Shown in pieces: positions 46,539 to 57,700 of a stretch of 64,000 nt of DNA. A model generated the notes under the pieces. That model saw only the letters and a list, made by a program, of their open reading frames with translations. It was not told the origin of the DNA and did no database searches. The translations under genes and the position numbers were made by a program. The DNA is from Euphorbia lathyris. Lineage: Eukaryota; Streptophyta; Magnoliopsida; Malpighiales; Euphorbiaceae. Every line of letters starts with the position of its first letter. Positions within the stretch are counted from its first letter, which is position 1. The stretch spans positions 10,072,001 through 10,136,000 of the forward strand of contig NC_088917.1 of the NCBI RefSeq assembly GCF_963576675.1. Direction: 5' to 3'.

Positions 46539-48163
46539 ACAGAAAGGTTCTGCTTTAGGCTGTGACTGTTATTGGCAGAAACAGAAATCGCTGCCGATTA
46601 CCTTCAAGGTCAGCTGCATAGCGCAGGCTAAGGCCGAAATGTGAAGGAACCGAATCGCTCTGCAAAATCAGTTGCAGATTCAGGAAGAACATACAGTTGA
46701 AAAAGAACTGAGATAAGATAAGATGATACGAGATTGGAGGCCAATCGCGTTCTACCCCGAACGGTAATCGATGTCGCGGAATTTGTTCGTGCAGTGGCTT
46801 TGGATGATTTTTGGCTGGGAGTTCTTTGGCTGCAGATCAGTCATGAACCCAATAAATAGTTATTCTTTCAACAACTAATGGAGATAAGAGACTGATTTAG
46901 TAACATTTTGCTTTTGTTTTTGATTCATTATCTTTGGATTTTTCATACTAATTGTGTTCACGGACTTTCTTCAATATTAGTTATTAGAAGTCGTGATATA
47001 TTTTTCTCGTTTGATTCTCTTTTTTGTAGCTTCGTACTATGTACTATGGAGTGTTCGGTTAGGATTGAGAAACAAATGTTTATAGGGTAAATTACATACA
47101 TGGTGTATAATCTGTCATATTTCACACTTTGGTGTATAATCTTAAATTTTGCATGCAAAAGTGTACAATCTTTTGATGACCTTCCATTAAAGTGGCTTGC
47201 ATACAAAAGTGTACAACCTTTTGATGACCTTTCATTAAAATGTATAGCCGGTAAGTTGTCGTGTGTTTTTAGTTCTTCAAATAATCATTTGGTGTCCATA
47301 AGACAAAAACAAGCTTAAAGGCTTAACAAATCAAACCTCTGAATTTGATTTGAAAAACTTATCGATTCAAACAGTGTTGTATTAGTCTTCTTCTTAATTT
47401 GCTTAAAGTGATCGATTGATCATTTAAATTTGTTTAAAGTGATTTATTGGTCTCATGAACTTGTTTATAATGACCTATTGACTTTCTGAATTTGCTTAAA
47501 GTGATAAACATTTTAATTTGTCCAAATCTTCTTTTATTGTGTCACGTGGAATTTAAAGGTTAATTATGTCATTTTAAACAAGTTTATGAGATTAGCAAGA
47601 CACTATAAGTTAGGGCATCAATCTATTTTTTAGATCAAGTTTAGAAGGCCTGAATGGTCGCCATGAGTGCATAGAGATATTCGACACGCTAAGTAGGACC
47701 AAATGTCAGAGATAGAGTTGCCACAGGGACTATGATTAGGAGAAACATGGATTCCTAACGAAAATACCATAATAGGTTTGGAAAATTAGGTAGGCATGGG
47801 GAATGTTAATATCTCATAAAGGGAAACATCAAGCACCCCTATAATATGTTCTGAACCAATAGAGTTTTTACTTAGTGATACGGATTAAAGTTGAACGAGT
47901 TGATTTTAATTTTAAATCAACAAAGAGGTTTCTTCTCTAGCTAAACTGGAAGAAGTTAATCCTGGTATTCATAGACTAAACCCGTATGAATCCTCCATTG
48001 TTGAAGGGATAAACCTATAACAAGCTCGATGAAAGAGAATATACTAGAGTTACAAGTCATTAAGGAAAGATAGGGGTAAGATGGGAAAGGAGACTGTATC
48101 CCACAACTCTTGAATGTCTCCCATTGTCTCAACATTAAGTTCAGATTTTACCAAATGGGTGAC
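46539..48163. other. UBP22 3' region and spacer
   Basis: The 3' untranslated region probably ends before about 46960. At 47088-47250 there is a short duplicated stretch (AAAAGTGTACAA, CTTTTGATGACCTT). 47300-48163 is AT-rich with no gene I can support. Confidence 0.5.
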
Positions 48164-49451
48164 TGATGGGTGTCGAATCCACTAGATAAATAATTATTAC
48201 AGACCGAACTACTGGTTTGTAGAATGGGTAAGTAAAGATCGTACCCGAAGGATTAATACTGATCGATAACGTATATAACTAAATCTATTTAATATAGATT
48301 GGGGGGGAAATGATTGTTTGGTGGTTTTCTTAAAATAAATTTGCAAAATTGAAATGAAATTATATTGGTGATTCTTATATGATAGAATTTCGATCAAGGG
48401 AAATTCGCAGGCTGAACAATTATTTCCTCTTTGATCATTGAAAGTGAGATAACATCATAATTAACATGATCTGGATTGGTTATAGTCGTTCCTTATTCAT
48501 TCCCGACCTAATCCTTCCTTAATTGTAAAGCAAATCCAAGTACTCCTAAAGATAAGCCCCTATTCGATCAGACAGTTCTAGTTTAGCGCTTAGAATTTAA
48601 TCTGTTGAAAGTATTAGGAATTAGAAAGACCCAATCTAAGTTAACCGAATTCTTAGCGATTCCGATTTAAACCAAATCACACACTTATGCGCTTGAACAT
48701 AGTTAGGATTTCAGATGATTACAGATCCTATAGCCTAACGTTGTTTCAATGAATGAAGAAGCCAAAGCCCGGTCGAACTGTAACCTAGACTTTCATTGAA
48801 GGTCTGATTTTATAGATTGATAAACATATAAACAGATCACATAAGATTAGATTTTTGAAATTAAGAATAACAATCTCACAATAGGAAATAATGCTCGCCT
48901 TTGATTAATCCCTCAATCGATAGGGGAACTTAGCTACGCATAGTCATGAATCGACTATGATAGCTTACAAAGACAAAAATGGTGAATGTAAAGGAAATGG
49001 AAATTATTCTAAAAAAACTGACAAAATCCTATCAAGGAAAATAAAAACCGTGTATTAAAAAAGTATCTCCCAAAAACAATAAAGGAATCCTTTTATAGTG
49101 TTGATCACAAGATCTTCATTCTTCTGGACTTCTTCCTTGATTTCAGGGATTTCCTTCGTTCAAAATACGCTCTTGAGACTGTGGAGATAAGTTAGTTTCT
49201 GATTCTGCTGACTTGGTGATTTCGAATAAGTCGACCTCCTTAGTCTTGGGCAAGACTAAACCAGCGGCGACAGCAAAGCTGAACTTTGAGTGAAAAAGGT
49301 TCAAAACAGTCCTCCAAGCCTTCTTTTCTCCAATTTGATCCCTGAAAGTGCTTATGCAAGAAAATAAGTAAAAAGGTCCCAAAATGACACATATAAAAGA
49401 GAATAACTATCAAAAAGGGCCTAGTAAATTTGCCATTTTGGGTGCTTATCC
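48164..49451 (-). mobile_element. Solo LTR C4 (1288 bp)
   Basis: On the plus strand it starts TGATGGGTGTCGAATCC and ends GGGTGCTTATCC, flanked by GTGAC at 48159-48163 and 49452-49456. On the minus strand the start should be TGATAAGCACCC; the first base has changed to G, so the terminal CA on the plus strand is lost. The GTGTCGAATCCAC motif near the end links it to Athila-like LTR tails. No ORF. Confidence 0.7.
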
Positions 49452-49676
49452 GTGACTTGATTCATTTGTATCATGCATGTGCTAGAAGTAGTGGTTCTTT
49501 CTAGAGGCGTCACAAGGTACCTTTCATCATCCTCCTTTGAGTTCAATTTACCATGTGTAGTAATGGGTGCACTATCTCAGGGATCCCATGCCATGTCATG
49601 TGTTATCATCCCCAAAAGTGGAAGCCCTCGAGGTTGACCATTGAAAGACACGTACTTATCATCTTCATACATTGAT

Positions 49677-50813
49677 TCAACTCCCCACTGGATTAGTCTT
49701 TACCATTTTACTGATGCACTCATTCAAATTCAACTTTTGAGTTGGGCAATCATTCAAGATGGTTTTCTTTTTCTCTATAGATGAACTCTTCCAAGGTGTA
49801 AGGATGTGCTTGATTCCATCTTTGCATATGGTGTAGGTGTTGCTTCTTCCCGCGTGTGAGGCATCACAATCAAATTGCCATTGCCTACCTAATAGCATGT
49901 GGCAAGCATCCATCTCTACGACATCACACATAGCTTCATCTTGATAAGCCCCAATGGCGAAAGGAACCTTACACCGGTGAGTAACTTGAAACCTTTCTAC
50001 CTTATTGACCCAACCAATACGATAAGGTCTAAGGTGTGACTCGGGAACCAAAACAAACTTACTCAAGGCGATTCGACTAATGACATTCACTTGGCTTCCT
50101 CTATCGATAATCACCTCATATTTCTTCCTAAGAACTAAGCACCGAGTTCTAAATAATTGATGTCATGGGCCATGCTCTTCTTCACTAGACATTAACACCC
50201 TCGTCACTAAATGCACATTACGCTCATCACCATCATCCTCACCTTCATAGGTATCTTCGTTTTGGCTCCGCTCAATATCCTCAAACTCATCATCATAATG
50301 GAATCTATCTTCATCATCTTCATAAGGATCTTCACTTCGGTTCCACTTAATAATTCAACGCTCATACTCATCATGATAGAACCCATTCTTATCATCTTTA
50401 TATGTGTTCCCGTGTTGGTTCCACTCATCATTCCTAAACCCATGCTCATCATGGTAATTAACTCCATCATTTTCAATATAACCAAATTCATTTTCATTAT
50501 GATAGAATTCACCGTACTCACATAGCTCATCCTCATAATTGTTTTCTCTCTTCAACCCCATCCTCGAAATCACTCTCACCATAGTCAAGTCCATTATTTC
50601 TTTCTACCTTATTCTCGGATTGGTTATCCTCCTCATCAATCTCCTTTTCCAACTCATCTTCTTTATGACCATATTCAAATCTGGTCCCCTCTTTGTTAAC
50701 AATCCATTCTTTCCCATGACCTCTCGTTCCCATCCGCTCTTCCGCATAATTCAAACAAATTAATTCACTTGCCAAGTTGCCCGACTCAAATGACATGCTG
50801 CAGCCCAACATGG
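49677..50813 (-). pseudogene. Ty3/gypsy gag-protease fragment
   Basis: The frame 49677-50114 begins near IIDRGSQVNVIS, an aspartic protease motif in which the usual D-G/S-G is D-R-G, and continues with PYRIGWVNK, CDVVEMDACHMLLGRQWQFD, typical of plant gypsy polyproteins. The upstream stretch (50115-50813) encodes SSEEEHGP and a very acidic, Asn/Tyr/His-rich linker in broken frames (stop near 50158). It ends at solo LTR C3 and appears to continue at 52437. No RT, integrase or LTR pair is visible. Confidence 0.75.
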
Positions 50814-50818
50814 TTGAA

Positions 50819-52431
50819 TGATGTTCGTAAAATATATAGCAATTAATAGGACAAGTGTATCCTATCGCAACAAGTAATATTGTGCTAAGCACGAGATCGA
50901 ACCACAAAGACTGTTTGTTATAATTAGTAAATCTACCTAGAGTGATCTAATTGTTTAGAGGGTTGAATGATAGTTTGGGTTTTTGATAATTAACTAATTG
51001 AATTAAATGAATTGAAATAACAAACTAAAGTGAACAATTATCAGGGTAGAACAAGAATTAATGGATGACACAATCTAGGATGAGGAATCTTTTGATTAAA
51101 TCCTATGTATGAGTTTAGGGAGTTCAGATTTATGTTTTACCAGTGATTGACGGTAATTGCCCTAATAAGAAAGACAAATGTGATCAAGATCCATCTAACC
51201 TATTCACATGCATTCGGGTGACGGCTTGATTAGGCATATACCCTAGGTCATGTCATGCAAAGCATTAGGTTCTTTGGCAATTAAGGCTAAAGCCGTAGCC
51301 CAGCCACGAAGCCGCACTCCTAGTGGTCTCTAGCAAGGTCAGGTTTACACAGATTCAGCATAGATAATTCCATGGTCAAGTTCTTATCTATCTATAATCC
51401 TATCTTTGTCAGGTTTATAGGCATTAGGCACATTATTTACATTAAACAGGCTAGTTGATCATCATCGATTCTCATTCTAGCAATAATCCTATTCCTGACA
51501 ATTTCTAGGCATTAAGCACGCATAAACTGATCAATCAAAGGCCCTAGATCCCTAATCGTACAATCAATTTCATCCCCATCTCAGATTGGATGGGGATCAG
51601 TTCATAGACAAACTAACCATAGCAATAGGAAAATAGGAATAATGGAAAACATCTTCAATTCAATATAAAAGTAAAAGATAAAAGGGTAAGAGAGAAGAAA
51701 TCTAGAACCCGTTTGTCGATTCCAATTACAGAAATAGAAGATCAAGCGCTTCTCCCATCAATTGTTCTTGAAAGAAATAAAAACTGAAAATAAACCTAAT
51801 CTAGAAAGCAGGAAAATAAAACTAAACTAAAAGCTAAAACTATATTGTGGAGGTTGACTTATTAAAAATCTAATCTCCCCTAGAAAAGTAAGATTAGCTC
51901 CCTATTTATAGAGTTAGGGAGAAACCCTAATGCAACCGGGGGCAAAATAGGCAATTGGTGCTGTCCAAGGTGGGCCATGGGCTTAATTTCGCGGATTTCA
52001 GCAAAGGGGAAGGCGTTGGTGGGCCTTCCCCCGCCTCGTCTCGTCGAGACAAGGAGTGTCTCGACAAGACGAGGGCCTGTCTCGACGAGACAGGTATTGT
52101 CTCGACGAGACAGGTCCCATTTGGGAAATTATGCTCCGGTTTTTATCCTTTTGAGTCCCTAGGCTTGTGAAAGATGCTCTAATGGTCCCTGATGAATCTC
52201 AAAAGTGCTCCGATGGTCCCTGAGAAGTCCGGTAATTCCCCAATGGGCTTTGGTCTGGTTCGAAAATGCACGAAAAGTCCCTGAAAATCCCTGAAAACAC
52301 CAAAAATGCCAAAAATAAAAGAAAATACTAATTTTAACTAAAAACCAACAAAACGATACTAGAATTAAAAGGAAATAAAGCAAAAACGAACTAAAATGAT
52401 CCTAAAAACCCTATACAAATGGGAGCTATCA
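50819..52431 (-). mobile_element. Solo LTR C3 (1613 bp)
   Basis: Starts TGATGTTCG, ends GGGAGCTATCA, flanked by TTGAA at 50814-50818 and 52432-52436. Near its left end AGGACAAGTGTATCCTATCG resembles the Athila tail motif of C2 and E (GGGCAAGTGTACCCCGTCG). It contains a palindrome array at 52037-52112. It splits the gypsy fragment. Confidence 0.85.
52037..52112. repeat. Palindrome array in C3
   Basis: Dyads of the form TGTCTCGACGAGACA start at about 52037, 52057, 52078 and 52098, that is at steps of 20, 21 and 20 bp. The copy at 52076 extends to CCTGTCTCGACGAGACAGG, a 19-bp palindrome with a single central base. Confidence 0.85.
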
Positions 52432-52436
52432 TTGAA

Positions 52437-52545
52437 CCACCAACATTTCTTCCATCACTATAACCATTAACCTCCACACATAATGTGATTTCATCATTCT
52501 CCTCAAGGAGTTTATCTAATAGTGGTGTTTGGTGAAGAGGGGGTT
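52437..52545 (-). pseudogene. Continuation of the gypsy fragment beyond C3
   Basis: On the minus strand it can encode LLEENDEITLCVEVNGYSDG followed by the sequence that resumes left of C3 (TMLGCSMSFESGNLASE). The junction across the TSD keeps a frame open, so it is one fragment split by C3. The source domain is not recognised. Confidence 0.45.
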
Positions 52546-54718
52546 GAAAGAGCTTATTGAGTCCAAAAATCTAGTTTTAGGAGCGTTTTCAATTAGCTTA
52601 TTGATATTTTTACTCCTAATTAATGTCCTTTAACTCCAAATAAAATATAGCCATAAAATATAATCGTTCTTATTTGTCATTTTACACAAATAGCTATAGC
52701 AACCAGCTAAATTTTACCAAACAAGTTTATACAATCAACTGGTCAAATCAGTTAACCAAAAAGATAATCAGCTAACAACTAATATCTATTTATGCCTAAA
52801 TTTTTTCATGGGCCAGGCCCAACGGGCTTTTATCTAAAATTGCTCAGCCCAAGCCCTGGCCAGCCCGCTGTTAATTGAGACGACCTCAGGATCAAAAATC
52901 AAATTCCAAACCCACTCCATATAAGCCCACTTAAATATATATGTATAATTTTTAATATAAAAAATTAAATTTATACTTAAAAATAAATATTATTATATAA
53001 ATATATAAATATTATTAATTAATATTAATACGCGGGCCGGGCTGAACTAGCTCGTGCTATTTTTATAAATCTCAAACCTATTCAAAGATAGGTTTCAGCG
53101 AAGATGGATCGGACTGGATCTAAAAACAAATTTTTAATGTCCAAACGTGATCTAGGACATGGCCTAGACGGATACCCGGACCATGAACATATGTATTTAT
53201 GCTCTGCGCAAGTTGTTACTTTCCCTACTTGCATGGACCTAATTATAATATTAGTCAACGTTTTCAGCTTGTAATTAAACTATAGCTGTACTTTTATGTA
53301 TCTCTTAGGGATAAGAACAAATATGCATTTAAAATAATTATTTTATTTATAAAAAAATAATTTATTTCGATATGAGTAAAATTACAATTTAAAAATATAG
53401 AAGCTTAAATCTGTATTTTAATATTATAACATTGTTTGAAACTGTTTTTAAGCACAATGATGAGAGACACATTTCAGTCAGAATCGACTTTATAGTCTTT
53501 TTCTTCAAAATTGGCTTTAGGATCCTAACTAAAAAAACACATTTGATAAATTATTTCTCAAATTGATGTAACTTGTTAAAATTAGTGGTAGAATTATCTT
53601 TGATTCCCAACATTAAAGGTAAAAATGCATCATTTTAGACGTTTGAATAAAATTGCTCTTAAATGTCAACTTTTGAGGTATTTTTATATCATATTCCGAT
53701 AAAATTTTAACATTTATACTAAAAACAAAGTGAATTGCTATTTACCACTTCCAAATTACTAGTTACTGTCCCTATTGAACAATTTTGTCCTTTTCATATT
53801 TTTTTTTATATTTTTCTTTCAAAAACTGCGAGTGGTTTCTGTCTTCCGATCAAAACTAAAAATTCTGAAATTGATGAGTTACAATCCGAGAATCTAAAAA
53901 ATGGATGATTACGAATCGAAGAAATTGAACGAGATACACTTTTCGTGAAAATATACGCTACTTCTCCTAGGCGGTCATAAAAAACGACCAATGGTCAAGT
54001 GGCCACAAAAACCGCCTGGGATCAGGCGGTTAACCGCCTCGCCATTCACAGTTTTTGAAAAAAATGAAAATGATAAAACCCCCACATGTACGCAACCCTG
54101 AAAAAAAAAAAAAAAATTCAAAATTTAACCTTATCTCTTACAAAACCCCCACATGTACAAAACCCTACCAGATTCACAGCCTGTAAAAAGACATAATCCA
54201 AGTTTTTATGGTAATCAAGTTTTTCATTGACTTCTTGGTCAAATATCGTAAATTAGTGTTTAAGCTCTCAGAGATCCTTCTCCACCTCCATTGGAACTTC
54301 CTCCATTTCTTTAATCATTCCAGTCTGAAACCAATCCTAAATTAACGATTTTTCTTCTATTTTATTATAGATTAGTTTCAGCATCACATTTTTTTTTTGA
54401 AACAAACAGTTTCACGTTTAATAGCCAATAGTTTTTCGAATTTCATTTCAGATCACAGATTCTATTCTTCTTTCCTTTCCTCTTCAATGGCCAAATTTCA
54501 ATTCCTACTGAGAAATGTCTGAACTCCCAATGAGAGTAAAAAAAAAAGGCTGCATATGGAAATTTCAATTTCAATTTCATCCTTGTTTGAGGATTTTACC
54601 CGATTGGGAGCTGCAAAGTTGAAGAAAATTTGAATTTCTCCAACTGGGTTGAAAATAGATTGATTTTCACGAACTGGGTTGTTGTTGATTTTATCTAATT
54701 TCTCTTAGATTGTGAGAT
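52546..54718. other. Spacer and 5' region of FBT6
   Basis: AT-rich with no supportable gene. 53963-54040 holds inverted GGCGGTTAACCGCC-like sequences. A-runs occur near 54100. The 5' untranslated leader of FBT6 probably lies within 54250-54718. Confidence 0.5.
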
Positions 54719-57700
54719 ATGGTGGAGGATTCGAATCTGGAATCCATTGATTTGGTGGAACATGAACATAAAGATGAAAGAGGAAGAAGGTTCTGCAACT
54801 TTTTTTTTGCCCCAATTTTTTGGGGTAAAATGCTTGCAAATGAGACTCATTGGACTTTGGTGTTTGCTGTGTTATCTGTATATGGAGTAAATCAAGGACT
54901 TGGTGGAGCTTTTAACCGTCTTGCCACTGAATATTACTTCAAAGATGTTCAGAAATTGCAGCCTTCTGAGTCACAAATTTATCAAGGAATCATTTCAATT
55001 CCTTGGCTTGTTAAGCCTATTTGGGGTCTGCTTACTGATGTTCTTCCTGTCCTGGGATACAGAAGGAGGCCTTATTTCTTTATAGCTGGTAATTTTCGCT
55101 ACTTAAATGTGTCAATTCGGGTTTTCGGGTTATAATGTTGAAATCGTGTTATGTTATTTATACGTTGTATATGGTTATATATGATATATAAATGCAATAA
55201 GAGTGGAATATTGTCAATTGTGCGAGTTTTCTTTTAAATCGTGTTACCGTGTCAAAAAATTGTGTGAGTTTTCTATGTAAATCGTCTTATCGTGCCAAAA
55301 ACTGTGTGAGTTTTCTATGTAATTCGTGTTATAAATACTCTCTTATGTTAAACCCTAAAGTGTAATCTGAATTCGGTCTCCTTAATAAAAGCTATTCTCC
55401 TTCTGCCCGTGGACTAGTCAACATAACGTTGGTGAATCACGTAAAATCTGTGTTTCGTTCTTTGTTGTTTGATTATTTATCTTTCGCTCAATCCGCACAA
55501 CAGTGTTATCGTGTCAAAAATTGTGTGAGTTTTCTATGTAAATTGTGTTATGTTATTTATATGTTCTATATACTTATTTCGTTATAGCTGGTAAATTTTC
55601 ACTACTTAAATGTGTCAATTCGGGTTATCGGGTTATCATGTTTAAATGGTGTTATGTTATTTATATGTTCTATATACTTATAAAGGGCGGCCCGGTCGCA
55701 TTACGCGTCCCCGCTGAGCGAGGGTCCGGGGAGGGGTCCCACCACAAGGGTGTATTGGGGGCAAGCCTTCCCTTGCCAATTTAATTGGCAAGAGGCCGCT
55801 CCTAAGACTCGAACCCGTGACCTCTGGTCACACGGCAACAACGTTTTACCGTTGCGCCAAGGCTCGCCCTCTATGTTCTATATACTTATATATGATATAA
55901 ATGCAATACGAGTGGAATATTGTCAATTGTGTGAGTTTTCCATGTAAATCGTGTTATCGTGTCAAAAATTGTGTGAGTTTTCTATGTAAATCGTGTTATT
56001 GTGTTATGTTTATTATATGTTCTACATGCTTATTTCGTTATAGCTGGTAAATTTTCACTACTATTAAATGTGTCAATTCGGGTTTTTGGGTTATAATGTT
56101 GAAATCGAGTTATGTTATTTATATGTTTCATATGGTTATGTATGATATAAATGCAATAAGAATGGAATATTGTCAATTGTGTGAGTTTTCTATGTAAATC
56201 GTGTTATCGTGTCAAAAATTGTGTGAGTTTTCTATGTAAATCGTGTTATGTTATTTATATGTTCTATATGGTTATATATGATATAAATGCAATAAGATTG
56301 GAATATTGTTAATTGTGTGAGTTTTCTATGAAATCGTGTTATCGTGTCAAAAGTTGTGTAAGTTTTCTATGTAAATCGTGTTATTGTGTTATGTTATTTA
56401 TATGTTCTATATGCTTATTTCGTTATAGCTGGTAAATTTTCACTACTATTAAATGTGTCAATTCGGGTTTTTGGGTTATAATGTTGAAATCGAGTTATGT
56501 TATTTATATGTTTCATATGGTTATGTATGATATAAATGCAATAAGAATGGAATATTGTCAATTGTGTGAGTTTTCTATGTAAATCGTGTTATCGTGTCAA
56601 AAATTGTGTGAGTTTTCTATGTAAATCGTGTTATGTTATTTATATGTTCTATATGCTTATTTCGTTATAATTGGTAAATTTTCACTACTTAAATGTGTCA
56701 TTCAGGTTATCGGGTTATAATGTTAAAATCGTGTTATGTTAATTGTATGTTCTATATGCTTTTACATGATATAAATATGCAATAAGAGTGGAATCGTGTC
56801 GTTGTGTGAGTTTTCTATGCAAATCGTGTTACCTAGTTATGTTGTTTATATGTTCTATATGCTTATTTCGTTATAGCTGGTAAATTTTCACTACTTAAAT
56901 GTGTCAATTCGGGTTATCCGGTTATAATGTTGAAATCGTGTTATGTTATGTATATGTTCTGTATGGTTATTATGATATATAAACGCAATAAGAGTGGAAT
57001 ATTGTCAATTGTGTGAGTTTTCTATGTAATTCGTGTCAAAAAATTGTGTGAGTTTTCTATGTAAATCGTGCTATCATGTTAAAAATTATGCGAGTTTTCT
57101 ATGTAAATTGTGTTATCGTGTTATGTTGTTTATATGTTCTATATGCTTATATATGATATAAATGCAATAAGAGTGGAATATTGTCAATTGTGCGAGTTTT
57201 CTATGAAATCGTGTTATCGTGTCAAAAATTGTGTGAGTTTTCTATGAAATCGTGTTATCGTGTCAAAAATTGTGAGTTTTCTATGTAAATCGTGTTATTG
57301 TGTTATGTTATTTTATATGTTCTATATGCTTATTTCGTTATAGCTGATAATTTTTCACTACTTAAATGTGTCAATTCGGGTTATTGTGTCAAAATCATGT
57401 TATATTATTTATCTGTTCTATAGGCTTATATATGATATAAATGAAGTAAAAGTGGAATCGTGTCAATTGTGTGAGTTTTCTATGTAAATTGTGTTATCGT
57501 GTTAAAAATTGTGACCCGAGTTTCTGGTACATTACTCACCTCTTTTCTCAATTTAGCATGCTTTGATTTCTCTCTGTCATATTGCATATGTATCTGTCTA
57601 GTTAAACTAGTAAAGGATGCAACATAGCTTGCCATCATCTTGATCTATCCGGGTTATCGGGTTATAATGTTGAAATCGTGTTATGTTATTTATATGTTCT

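Noticed and set aside
50207..50907. Ile/Met-rich and acidic frames on both strands
   Set aside because: Out-of-frame readings of the acidic linker of the gypsy gag-protease fragment and of the C3 end.
55545..55947. Frames of 65-79 codons in FBT6 intron 1
   Set aside because: They read through minisatellite units and the SINE.
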